DNA of 52,598 nt, taken from NCBI GenBank assembly GCA_965279195.1, contig CBDIHP010000013.1, positions 1 through 52,598 of the forward strand. Direction: 5' to 3'. Shown in pieces: positions 27,142 to 35,831 of the stretch. The stretch comes from CBDIHP01 sp965279195. GTDB lineage: Bacteria; Planctomycetota; Planctomycetia; Isosphaerales; Isosphaeraceae. The stretch's first letter is position 1; each line of letters starts with the position of its first letter. The notes beneath the pieces are model-generated. The model searched no databases and was not told the origin of the DNA. It was given only the letters and a program-made list of their open reading frames with translations. The position numbers and the translations under genes were made by a program.

Positions 27142-30100
27142 CATGAACCAACGCCACCGCGGGTTGGGGGGGCGACGACGGCGAAGTCGTTGTCGGTGTC
27201 GCGGGGCCTCGGTTTCAATCCACGCCCCCGCGTGGGGGGCGACGGTGGGCGTGGACGCGGATCGCGACCCCCACGCAGTTTCAATCCACGCCCCCGCGTG
27301 GGGGGCGACGTTGAGCTTGTACTGGGGGGCGGTGGCGTACTTGTTTCAATCCACGCCCCCGCGTGGGGGGCGACCCAGCGCCGTGCCGAGCGACGCGATC
27401 CGCCCCTCGTTTCAATCCACACCCCCGCGTGGGGGGCGACGGTGCTCCCATGTGCCCCACGGCTCGATCGGCCCGTTTCAATCCACGCCCCCGCGTGGGG
27501 GGCGACCGGGTCGGACCCGAACATCGGCAGCAAGAAATTCGTGTTTCAATCCACGCCCCCGCGTGGGGGGCGACCGACGGCCGGGGTGGACTCGGCGATC
27601 ACGAGCGTGTTTCAATCCACGCCCCCGCGTGGGGGCGACGGCTCTCCCAGAGCAAGCTGGCGTCCGACGTCAAGTTTCAATCCACGCCCCCGCGTGGGGG
27701 GCGACCATTCTGTCCGGGGGCCACGCTCGACAACATGCGGGTTTCAATCCACGCCCCCGCGTGGGGGGCGACGGGACCGCCCGGCGTCCTTGTCCTCCAT
27801 CGACCAGTTTCAATCCACGCCCCCGCGTGGGGGGCGACCCGACAGGCCCGCGACGTTCGATTGGCCGGGGTCGAGTTTCAATCCACGCCCCCTCGTGGGG
27901 GGCGACGACATCGCCGCCAGCCCGCACGTCCAGTTCCTCAAGTTTCAATCCACGCCCCCGCGTGGGGGGCGACCGGATCGGCCTGCCCGTCGCCAGGGCG
28001 TCGACCAGGTTTCAATCCACGCCCCCGCGTGGGGGGCGACATGTACTCGCTCATCGCTGCCCCCTCTCGGTCACGTTTCAATCCACGCCCCCGCGTGGGG
28101 GGCGACTTCTCGATCGACGTCCTCGGGCTGGGCGAGGGCAAGTTTCAATCCACGCCCCCGCGTGGGGGGCGACGCTACGGATCCAGGGCGAGACGGTCTA
28201 TATCGTGGTTTCAATCCACGCCCCCGCGTGGGGGGCGACATGGGCAAGACCGCGTTCGCGATGAACCTGGCCGAGTTTCAATCCACGCCCCCGCGTGGGG
28301 GGCGACTGCATCGGGACGCCTGCACGGTCAACAAGTACGAGTTTCAATCCACGCCCCCGCGTGGGGGGCGACCCGTCGGCCAGCGACACGTCCGCCGCCG
28401 TCGCCCGGTTTCAATCCACGCCCCCGCGTGGGGGGCGACACAAGGCCATCCAGGTCGGCGCGTGAAAGGCATGTTTCAATCCACGCCCCCGCGTGGGGGG
28501 CGACGCCGACCAAGCCTCCACGGCTTAACGGTGCGTTCGTTTCAATCCACGCCCCCGCGTGGGGGGCGACCCAAGGCCGGGGTCTTCCACGATCCGCCCA
28601 AGGGGGTTTCAATCCACGCCCCCGCGTGGGGGGCGACATTCGGGCACAGCTACATGGGCCGGGCCCGACGGCAGTTTCAATCCACGCCCCCGCGTGGGGG
28701 GCGACACAAGGTCTACTTCAAGACCGATCAGTCGCTCAGGTTTCAATCCACGCCCCCGCGTGGGGGGCGACAGTTCCTCCGTGGTCAGGACGCTGCCCTT
28801 GGTCCAGTTTCAATCCACGCCCCCGCGTGGGGGGCGACGGGCGACCGCACCGACATGCGGATCGCCCTGTGCGGCTACGAGGGCGTTTCAATCCACGCCC
28901 CCGCGTGGGGGGCGACACGCTGGCCCACGGGGGGCATGTCGGCACGGTCCGGGTTTCAATCCACGCCCCCGCGTGGGGGGCGACCTCGCCGCCGCCTCGC
29001 TCGCCCATGCCGGGGAGCCGTTTCAATCCACGCCCCCGCGTGGGGGGCGACCGGAAAGGGCGGCCATGGGGCCGCCCTTCCAAGCGTTTCAATCCACGCC
29101 CCCGCGTGGGGGGCGACGATCCGCAAGGCCGCATTCGAGTTCTGCGACGCCACGTTTCAATCCACGCCCCCGCGTGGGGGGCGACGACGATCAGGCATGC
29201 GGCGACGATGCACCCGACGTTTCAATCCACGCCCCCGCGTGGGGGGCGACGAAGAGGGCCCGGCTCTCCCGGTCCGTGACGCGGTTTCAATCCACGCCCC
29301 CGCGTGGGGGGCGACCGAGGCGTAGCCGTCCTGGTCCTTCGAGCTGAGGTTTCAATCCACGCCCCCGCGTGGGGGGCGACTGGTTGTCCGCGTCCGTGTA
29401 GGACACCAGCTCGGAGTTTCAATCCACGCCCCCGCGTGGGGGGCGACCAGGCCTCGTCCTTGCCGCAATCGTGCGGCCCGCGTTTCAATCCACGCCCCCG
29501 CGTGGGGGGCGACCTTGCGGGAGAGGTAGAGCGCGTCGAGCTTGCGGTTTCAATCCACGCCCCCGCGTGGGGGGCGACTCGGGGTCGGCCCACACCACCA
29601 GCTCCTCGCGGCCCCAGTTTCAATCCACGCCCCCGCGTGGGGGGCGACGGACGACGACATCTGCAAGGCGGCGGCCCATCTGTTTCAATCCACGCCCCCG
29701 CGTGGGGGGCGACCAGCTCGGCCTCGTCGAGATCGTCGATCGCGGCGTTTCAATCCACGCCCCCGCGTGGGGGGCGACTCCTGATCCGGCTGGGGCCGGG
29801 CGAGACGATGCAGTTTCAATCCACGCCCCCGCGTGGGGGGCGACATGACGTACTTCAAGTCGACTTCCTCCATCAACGAAGTTTCAATCCACGCCCCCGC
29901 GTGGGGGGCGACGGAGTGTGGCTACACGTTCTGGTGCCAGGCCACCGTTTCAATCCACGCCCCCGCGTGGGGGGCGACCCGAGGTCTGCGGCGCCGTGCC
30001 GGTGCCCCGCAGGTTTCAATCCACGCCCCCGCGTGGGGGGCGACGGAGCGGCTGAGGCATTTCTGCATCGCCGAAGGGGTTTCAATCCACGCCCCCGCGT

Positions 30101-30175
30101 GGGGGGCGACTTGGCGAAGATGCGCGAGAGTTCTGTCTCGCTCGTTTCAATCCACGCCCCCGCGTGGGGGGCGAC
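27142..30175 (-). CRISPR. Type I-C CRISPR array, 45 repeats and 44 spacers plus one degenerate terminal repeat
   Basis: Direct repeats of 32 bp starting GTTTCAATCCACGCCCCCGC and ending GTGGGGGGCGAC on the plus strand, first at 27212, last at 30144. On the minus strand they end in ATTGAAAC, the 5' handle of type I-C crRNAs, so transcription runs toward lower coordinates from a leader at 30176-30356. Spacers are mostly 33-38 nt with one of 46 (28839-28884). Variant repeats cluster at the low-coordinate end (27409 with G to A; 27609 lacking one G; 27875 with C to T), and a degenerate repeat-like block occupies about 27142-27176, one spacer length (35 nt) before the first good repeat. This is the expected decay at the leader-distal end. 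Long apparent reading frames across the array are artefacts. Confidence 0.99.
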
Positions 30176-30356
30176 TCCGTCTCCTCAACCTATTCCGTGG
30201 GAACAGGTTGAGAGGCGGTTTCCGCGAACCTCGTCGGCTCGGGGTGTGCATCTCATGTTATCGTTCCTCCTTGATTCCGTAAACCGTTTTGCCAAAGAGC
30301 GTTGCGGGGATCGCGAACCTCCCGGGGGTTTGCTGCGCGCCAGGGGTTCGCGGGGG
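30176..30356 (-). promoter_or_regulatory. CRISPR leader
   Basis: The 181 bp between cas2 and the first repeat is the leader, where array transcription starts and new spacers are acquired. A hairpin lies 8 bp from the first repeat: CTCAACCT (30184-30191) and AGGTTGAG with an inner TTCC/GGAA extension (to about 30213). No clear -35/-10 pair was identified. Confidence 0.75.
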
Positions 30357-30647
30357 TCAGAGGATGAGCGGGCCGTCGAGGTCGAAGGAGGGCTTGCTGC
30401 CGTGGTGCTCGACTCGGTCGTCGGGGTCGGAGCCCAGGTGGTAGAACCGCAGGCTGTCCTCCGACGGGTCGTAGAGCGACAGCAGGCGGGCCCGGCAGGT
30501 GGTCCATTGGGCAGGGGCGACCACGAGTTCGAAGACCGAGAACTGCACCCGCTGGCCGTAGTCCAGGCAGGCCCGGGCGAGCTGGCGGAGTCGGCGGCGG
30601 CCGGAGGGGGTCGAGGTCTGGACGTCGTAGGTCACCAGGACGTGCAT
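30357..30647 (-). CDS. cas2: Cas2 (type I-C)
   Basis: A 96-residue protein beginning MHVLVTYDVQTSTPSGRRRL RQLARACLDYGQRVQFSVFE LVV, the ferredoxin-like Cas2 fold with the N-terminal Asp strand (VTYDV). It forms the adaptation complex with Cas1 that inserts spacers at the leader end. Four bases separate it from the cas1 stop, whose GGGGTGA serves as its ribosome site. Length is normal. Confidence 0.97.
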   Translation of the reverse strand: MHVLVTYDVQTSTPSGRRRLRQLARACLDYGQRVQFSVFELVVAPAQWTTCRARLLSLYDPSEDSLRFYHLGSDPDDRVEHHGSKPSFDLDGPLIL

Positions 30648-30651
30648 TAGA

Positions 30652-31695
30652 TCACCCCTTCCACAGGAACGGCGGGTAAGCGTCCAGGTCGCCGCGGACC
30701 CAGCGTGACATCAACAGGGCCTGGAGGTGCGGCAGCATCCCCACGGCGGTCGACTCCTCCAGGAACGGGTGGGTGATCGCCTCCTTCTTGCGATGCTGGT
30801 AGGCGACCAGGACCGCCTTGCGGGTGGCGTCGTCCATGTGGATGCCGCCGGTGTCGATCGCCTTGAATCCGTCGGCGGCGACCTGTCGCCGGTTGATCAT
30901 CGAGAACGCCAGGCGGTCGGCGACATAAGCGCGGAGCTCCTCCATCAGGTCCAGCGCCAGGCTCGGCTTGCCGGAGCGGTCGGCGTGGAGAAAGCCGACG
31001 CTCGAATCGAGCCCGGCCGCCTCCAGGGCCGAGCGGCAGTCGTGCAGCAGGAGCGTGTACAGGAACGAGATCAATGCGTTGATCCGATCGAGGGGCGGGC
31101 GCCGGCTCCGCTTCGTGAACCGGAACGACTCGGCCGCGTCGGGGTCGCTCAGGAGCGCGTTGAAGGCGCCGAAGTAATGGGTGGCGGCTTCGCCTTCGAG
31201 GCCACGGATCGAGTCCAGGGAGTCGGCCGCGCGGAGTTCGTGGGCGGAGGCCGCCAGGCGCTTGACGGCTGCGTCCAGCTCCTCGGCTCGGGTCGAGCCC
31301 TCGGGGGCGTCGCGCGAGGCCCGGAGCAGGACGGATCGGGAGTTGGCCACCTTGGCGAGGACGATCCGCCGCGACACGTCGAGGGCGGTGGCGGGGTCGT
31401 CGGCCAGGCGATACTGCTTGCGGCGGACCAGGACGTTGCCGTGCGAGAAGCCCCGGACGGTCGCCAGGAACTTGCCGCGCTCGGTCATCAGGGACACCGC
31501 GATGTTCCGCTCCGCGCAGGCGCCGAGCAGGGCGGGGGAGCAGGCCACGCGGCCGAAGCAGACGATGCCCTCCAGGTTGTGCAGGGGGAGCTGGGCCTTC
31601 GGCTTGCCGTCGAGCCGGACCTGCACCGAGAGCCCCTGCTTGGCCAGGTAGGTGCCCTGGGTCGTGATGTAGAGGGTGTTCAGGAACGTCTTCAC
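30652..31695 (-). CDS. cas1: Cas1 integrase (type I-C)
   Basis: GTG at 31695 overlaps the cas4 stop (GTGA); upstream in-frame sequence belongs to cas4 in another frame. The 347-residue protein MKTFLNTLYITTQGTYLAKQ has the beta N-domain and helical catalytic C-domain, with GLEGEAATHYFGAF (metal-binding Glu near 165-170), VGFLHADRSGKPSLALDLME E (His237 and Asp249). These are the conserved Cas1 active-site positions. No truncation. Confidence 0.97.
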   Translation of the reverse strand: MKTFLNTLYITTQGTYLAKQGLSVQVRLDGKPKAQLPLHNLEGIVCFGRVACSPALLGACAERNIAVSLMTERGKFLATVRGFSHGNVLVRRKQYRLADDPATALDVSRRIVLAKVANSRSVLLRASRDAPEGSTRAEELDAAVKRLAASAHELRAADSLDSIRGLEGEAATHYFGAFNALLSDPDAAESFRFTKRSRRPPLDRINALISFLYTLLLHDCRSALEAAGLDSSVGFLHADRSGKPSLALDLMEELRAYVADRLAFSMINRRQVAADGFKAIDTGGIHMDDATRKAVLVAYQHRKKEAITHPFLEESTAVGMLPHLQALLMSRWVRGDLDAYPPFLWKG

Positions 31696-32336
31696 GGGTC
31701 GGTCGACCTCGGGGGGATGAGGCTGTCCAGCGTGCGGTCGAACGCCGACCGCGCGGATCCCAGGCGGGCCAGGTCGGGCCGGCAGAGTTCGAGCAGCGAG
31801 CATCGGCGACACTTGCGGCCGGGCTCGGCCGGGGGCGTGATCCGGTCGCGGACCATCCGGTGCAGGCGATCGGATGAGGCAGTGGTCAGCGCACGGAGTT
31901 CCGGGGTGAGCTCGATGACGACCGACTTGCGGGTCTCGTTGTAGAAGAGTTCGCCGCGCGGGACGGCCTGGCCGGTCATCTCCTCCAGGCAGAGGGCCTG
32001 GGCGCAGAGCTGGACACGGTCGCAGTCGTTCTTCTTGGGGCGGCCCCGCTTGTATTCGACCGGGACCGGGGGCTCGCCGGGGCGACGGCGAACGACGTCG
32101 GACGCGCCGAACAAGCCCAATGCGAAGCTGCGCAGCGGGACGGCCCGCAGGGATTTCCCCGCGGGCCGCTTGGTCGCCTTGCCGCCGTGGGCGACCTTGT
32201 GCAGGACGCCCCCCTCAGCGGTCCAGCGGTTCTCCGCCCACAGCCGCTCCACATGGATCAACGCGCACTGGCGCTCGCAGTAGAGCAAGTGCTGGAGGGC
32301 GGAGATCGGCAGGAGGGCGGACTCGGGGTAGGGCAT
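31692..32336 (-). CDS. cas4: Cas4 nuclease (type I-C)
   Basis: A 214-residue RecB-like nuclease. Cysteines for the 4Fe-4S cluster: Cys20 (LLYCERQC) and CRRCSLLELC (Cys176, 179, 185). Nuclease motifs include FGASDVVRRR and VEYKRGRPKKND, ending QLCAQALCLEEM. Cas4 trims prespacers and helps select those with the right PAM in type I-C. Overlaps cas1 by 4 nt. Confidence 0.95.
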   Translation of the reverse strand: MPYPESALLPISALQHLLYCERQCALIHVERLWAENRWTAEGGVLHKVAHGGKATKRPAGKSLRAVPLRSFALGLFGASDVVRRRPGEPPVPVEYKRGRPKKNDCDRVQLCAQALCLEEMTGQAVPRGELFYNETRKSVVIELTPELRALTTASSDRLHRMVRDRITPPAEPGRKCRRCSLLELCRPDLARLGSARSAFDRTLDSLIPPRSTDP

Positions 32337-32339
32337 GGC

Positions 32340-33323
32340 TCAGTCCCAGTCCACCCAGCGCTCGAAGGTCACGCCCTTCGGCATGTCCTTTTCATCCACC
32401 GTCAGGACGTAATCGGCGAACGACCGGGGCGGGCGGCCTTCTTCGAGACCGCCCGGGCTGCCGGCGAGCGGCTGGACGCCTGGGGCGGGTGTGCAGCGGA
32501 CGCGGGAGAAGAGGCGGTCGGACCGGGCATTGCCCAGGGCGCTTTCATGCTTGAACGCGATGCAGGCGACCGGCCGCATGTTCGCCCGCGCGGCGGAGCG
32601 GTCGCACTCGAACATCTGATCGAGTGCGAGCTTCAGCAGGTCCAGATCCTCCTGCGAGAACCCGGTGCCGTTGGGCCCGGCGGCGAGGTTGGCGTTGACG
32701 TAGCCGTGGACCCGGTAGAGGCCGTAGGGGACGGTGAACTTGCGGCCCATTGTGCGTTCCTTTTCCTCGTCGTCCTCCTTGGTCACCGCGCACCGTGTGA
32801 TGGTGAACTCCGCAGTGACGACGGGATGCAAGGAACGCGCGAGACCGAATTGGATCGGGCCACGCACCTGACCGCAATTCATTTCCTTCGATGACATCAC
32901 AGCGCCGAAGGCACGAATATCGAAGAAGTTTTTGCACATCCAACGGGTCAACTGGCGATCCTTCTCGACTTTATCCTCGTCCTTACCCTTGCCTTTCGCC
33001 TTCCCGTCCTCCTTGCCCTTCGATTTCTCGTTGTGTTTCTTCGGGTCGATATCGAGAGCCTTGTAGGCTCGCGCCTGCTGATGATTCAGCACGGCCTTCT
33101 CCTTGACATAGATCTCATACGGGGGCGTCTCCGACTTGCTCAGGCCCACATAATTGCGGATCTTCCGCTTGAGGCAGACGTCGGTGACGAGCCCCTGTCC
33201 GGTCTCCGGGTCGATGCGGGGCAGGTTGCCCGCGTCGGGGTCGCCGTTGGGGTTGCCGTCGGTGATGTCGAAGAAGTAGACGAAGTCATATCGACTTGTG
33301 ATCGGGGTGCGGGCGTCACTCAT
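32340..33323 (-). CDS. cas7: Cas7 backbone subunit (Csd2, type I-C)
   Basis: A 327-residue RAMP protein: SRYDFVYFFDITDGNPNGDP DAGNLPRIDPETGQGLVTDV CLKRKIRNYV is the typical Csd2/Csh2 start. It polymerises along the crRNA in Cascade. It carries a Lys/Glu-rich insert (KKHNEKSKGKEDGKAKGKGK) at about residue 95-115, probably a flexible loop. Overlaps the end of cas8c by 8 nt. Confidence 0.96.
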   Translation of the reverse strand: MSDARTPITSRYDFVYFFDITDGNPNGDPDAGNLPRIDPETGQGLVTDVCLKRKIRNYVGLSKSETPPYEIYVKEKAVLNHQQARAYKALDIDPKKHNEKSKGKEDGKAKGKGKDEDKVEKDRQLTRWMCKNFFDIRAFGAVMSSKEMNCGQVRGPIQFGLARSLHPVVTAEFTITRCAVTKEDDEEKERTMGRKFTVPYGLYRVHGYVNANLAAGPNGTGFSQEDLDLLKLALDQMFECDRSAARANMRPVACIAFKHESALGNARSDRLFSRVRCTPAPGVQPLAGSPGGLEEGRPPRSFADYVLTVDEKDMPKGVTFERWVDWD

Positions 33324-33726
33324 CGTCGGATCCTTTCTCGTGGGCGGCCTTCTTGGTGAAGAAATGCTGGCGCTGGTGGTAATAGGCGATCTGGAACAGG
33401 CCCTGCTTCTCGAGTGACAGATGGATTGGGAAGCGGGTGATGTGGGAGCAGATCTCCTGCACGAGGGTCTCGATGGTCCAGCGGGTCCGCCTCGGCTTGC
33501 CGCCGTCCGCCGGCTCCTGGCCCGACGTCAGCTTCTGCAGATGATGCTGATGGAGGCGCATCAGTCGCGGGAACACCGACGAGGGGGTCGATGCGGCGGC
33601 GCTGAAGTACGCATCCTTCACCGACCGATTCAGGTCGCCCAGCGCGTCGGTCTGCGCGAGTTCGAGGGTCGCGAATAGCCTCCCGAGGTGATACGCCTCG
33701 TCGGGATGGTCCTTGTTGAGTGCCAC
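33316..33726 (-). CDS. cas11c: Cas11c small subunit, internal start within cas8c
   Basis: Within cas8c a GTG at 33726 in the same frame is preceded by GGAGG with five intervening bases. Translation from it gives a 136-residue protein ALNKDHPDEAYHLGRLFATL ELAQTDALGDLNRSVKDAYF ... YYHQRQHFFTKK, the C-terminal helical domain of Cas8c. In studied type I-C systems this domain is also made separately as Cas11c and two copies line the Cascade belly. The ribosome site here is strong, so I consider it real; it has not been tested for this locus. Confidence 0.78.
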   Translation of the reverse strand: MALNKDHPDEAYHLGRLFATLELAQTDALGDLNRSVKDAYFSAAASTPSSVFPRLMRLHQHHLQKLTSGQEPADGGKPRRTRWTIETLVQEICSHITRFPIHLSLEKQGLFQIAYYHQRQHFFTKKAAHEKGSDDE

Positions 33727-35103
33727 GGGCACCTCCAGTTTGTGGTTGCGGATCAGGATGGCCTTGAGGATCGAGGCGCGGCGGTGAGTCATCACCGCGT
33801 CGGCCCGGACGCGGCGGAGGATGGCGAGGAGCAGGGCGCGGGGATACTCCAGGTCGGCGAGCACCGCTCGGGCGACCGAGCCGGCGAGCTGGGGGGCGAT
33901 GTCCTTGGCCTCGCGGGCGGTCTCGCCGACCATCCTCGCGATGCTCAACGGCGGCTCGCCCTCCTTCGCCCCGGCCATCTCCAGGCGTCCGAGGTGCTCG
34001 CCCAGCCGGTCGGCGAATTGCTTGACCGTCCCGGCCATCCAGTAGCGCACATTCAGGCGGCTGGCGTTCGGCGACAGGCCGAGGACATAGAATCCGGCGT
34101 CAGCGGCATTGATATCAGCCGAGGTGAGCCCCCGCCGTGCGGCGTCCAGGAAATTCCGCACGGCGTCCAGGGTCATCCGTTCCTCGGCGGGCTTCGGGCC
34201 GGAGTCGCTGAGGAGCAGGCCGAACGCGTCCTCGGCCGGTCGACCCTCCGCCCGGTCGGACCAGAAGACGACCGTGGCGTCGCCGATGCGGGCCCTGCGG
34301 TGAGGGTTGGCGAGCAGGCCGTTGAGGGCGGTGGTGTAGCGGAAGGCGTCGCGGACGCCGACGGGTGCGTTGTAGCTCTGGGTCTTGCCGTAGCTCTCGA
34401 ACGCGTCCTTGTTGAACGACACGATCGCCGCGCCCGTCGTGTTGGCCCCGGTCACGCCCGAGAGTTGCGGGTGCAGCCGCGCCAGGTCCTCGACCTCGCC
34501 GCTGATCAGCGACACGCCCCGCAGCGGCGCCTCGCCGGCAGCCTCGGGCCCGACCCGGCGCGACCACGCCTCGCTGACGGCTTTGGACAGGTGGACATAT
34601 TCGGGGCGGGCGCGGAGCCGGAAGACCACGTTGAGGCCGGCCGCCTCATCCCAGCCGGGCAGCGACTCGGCCCGCGAGGGATCCCAGGCTTCGAGGAACC
34701 GGCACAGGGCCGCGAAACCGGGGTCGGCGGCGAGCTCGTCGCGAAAGCCCAGGTGGAGGTCGCGGAACGCGGCGAACATCTCGGCCGCGCGTTCCGGCTT
34801 CCCCTTGTTGTCCCGGCCCAGGGCGTAGCCGGTGTTGTCCCAGCAGAAGAACGGGTTCAGGCCCGTGCCCGAACGGCCTCCGCCGTCGGGGACCGTCAGC
34901 AAGATCGGGATCGGCTTGCCCTTCTCACTCCGGCCGCGGATGTCCTGGAACTCGGCGAGCTTACCGTCCTTCTCCAATATGATCGCATGATGGATCTTTT
35001 CCTCGCTGAAACCATATTCGGCGACGGCACGGTCGGGGTCTTCCTGCAACCGCTCGTAGTAGTCGATCAGGGCCGGCAGAAGTCCGCTGGTGGGCTGGCT
35101 CAT
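33316..35103 (-). CDS. cas8c: Cas8c large subunit (Csd1)
   Basis: A 595-residue protein, normal length for Csd1. Starts MSQPTSGLLPALIDYYERLQ EDPDRAVAEYGFSEEKIHHA IILEKDG, ends with the FFTKK tail. It recognises the PAM in Cascade and recruits Cas3. ATG at 35103 overlaps the cas5c stop by 4 nt (ATGA); a longer open frame upstream is the shadow of cas5c. The last 136 codons double as cas11c. Confidence 0.96.
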   Translation of the reverse strand: MSQPTSGLLPALIDYYERLQEDPDRAVAEYGFSEEKIHHAIILEKDGKLAEFQDIRGRSEKGKPIPILLTVPDGGGRSGTGLNPFFCWDNTGYALGRDNKGKPERAAEMFAAFRDLHLGFRDELAADPGFAALCRFLEAWDPSRAESLPGWDEAAGLNVVFRLRARPEYVHLSKAVSEAWSRRVGPEAAGEAPLRGVSLISGEVEDLARLHPQLSGVTGANTTGAAIVSFNKDAFESYGKTQSYNAPVGVRDAFRYTTALNGLLANPHRRARIGDATVVFWSDRAEGRPAEDAFGLLLSDSGPKPAEERMTLDAVRNFLDAARRGLTSADINAADAGFYVLGLSPNASRLNVRYWMAGTVKQFADRLGEHLGRLEMAGAKEGEPPLSIARMVGETAREAKDIAPQLAGSVARAVLADLEYPRALLLAILRRVRADAVMTHRRASILKAILIRNHKLEVPVALNKDHPDEAYHLGRLFATLELAQTDALGDLNRSVKDAYFSAAASTPSSVFPRLMRLHQHHLQKLTSGQEPADGGKPRRTRWTIETLVQEICSHITRFPIHLSLEKQGLFQIAYYHQRQHFFTKKAAHEKGSDDE

Positions 35104-35756
35104 GATCGCACCTCGCGGTCGAGCAGGGGAGGCACGTCGATCACGCCGTCGACCATGACGGCGCGGAAGAAGCGGGGGGTCATGTTGTCGCGGAAGTCGA
35201 TGTCGTGGAGCATATAGCCGAGGTCGCGGGTGCCGATGAGTTCGGGATCGACGGCCGGGATCGGGTCGCCCGCCTCGATCGGAGCGAAGTCGGCGGGGAA
35301 CTCGCGGCAGCCGAGGTAGGGGCGCTGGAAACAACGGCCGTCCCGGACCCGTCGCATGAACTGGTCGAGATGCTTGGCCGGGTTGGGCTCGCCGCCGACG
35401 ATCGCGAACCCGGCCTCGATCACATACGCCACGTCCCGGAGGATCGTCGCCGCCCGCTGCTGCCGCTCCTCCTCGACGAAGAGCCCGAGGTTTCCCTTCC
35501 CATTCTTCATCGCCGTCGCCGCCGCCCCCGCCGGGATCTTCGCCCCGACCTCGTTGCGCCTCAGCGACGTGAAGCGGATCGGCCGGAGCACATGGATCCG
35601 GTTGATGATCCAGCGGATCTCGGGCTTCCAGTAGATGGCCTCGACGACGCCCCGGGCGGCCGAGGGCGTCATCGCGTCATAGCTCACGCGCTCCACCTTC
35701 ATCTCCGGCCTGGTGAAGCAGGCGAAGTCGGACCAGACGTGCAGTTTTATGCTCAT
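35100..35756 (-). CDS. cas5c: Cas5c crRNA-processing subunit
   Basis: Start at ATG 35756, giving MSIKLHVWSDFACFTRPEMK VERVSYDAMTPSAARGVVEA IYWKPE, the canonical Cas5d/c opening; 218 residues. An ATG at 35828, just after the cas3 stop, would add 24 residues (FRYCGPSSFIFTQS...) without similarity to the family. In type I-C, which lacks Cas6, Cas5c cleaves the precursor in the repeat and stays on the 5' handle. No good ribosome site precedes 35756. Two palindromes occupy the gap to cas3. Confidence 0.94.
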   Translation of the reverse strand: MSIKLHVWSDFACFTRPEMKVERVSYDAMTPSAARGVVEAIYWKPEIRWIINRIHVLRPIRFTSLRRNEVGAKIPAGAAATAMKNGKGNLGLFVEEERQQRAATILRDVAYVIEAGFAIVGGEPNPAKHLDQFMRRVRDGRCFQRPYLGCREFPADFAPIEAGDPIPAVDPELIGTRDLGYMLHDIDFRDNMTPRFFRAVMVDGVIDVPPLLDREVRS

Positions 35757-35766
35757 GACACCGTAG

Positions 35767-35826
35767 GGTCCGCCATCGCGGACCGATTGTGTGAAGATGA
35801 AGGAACTTGGTCCGCAGTAGCGGAAC
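35767..35826. promoter_or_regulatory. Two tandem palindromes between cas3 and cas5c, candidate operator
   Basis: GGTCCGC-CATC-GCGGACC at 35767-35784 and GGTCCGC-AGTA-GCGGAAC at 35809-35826 share the same 7-4-7 design and are exactly 42 bp apart (four helical turns). They lie in the 75 bp between the cas3 stop and the preferred cas5c start. Such spacing suggests cooperative binding of a dimeric regulator controlling cas5c-cas2 separately from cas3. No T-run follows either, so a terminator is less likely. Confidence 0.55.
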
Positions 35827-35831
35827 ATACG

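Noticed and set aside
27190..29650. Very long open frames across the CRISPR region translating as repeated FNPRPRVGGD, FQSTPPRGGR or SIHAPAWGAT units
   Set aside because: They are three-frame readings of the CRISPR repeat, which lacks stops; no start signals and spacers show no coding bias.
33688..35217. 509-codon plus-strand open frame opposite cas8c
   Set aside because: Antisense of a secure cas gene, without domain or ribosome site.
35100..35828. Longer Cas5c starting at 35828
   Set aside because: The extra 24 residues have no family similarity and would code through both palindromes; the MSIKLHVWSDFACF start fits Cas5c better. Not fully excluded.
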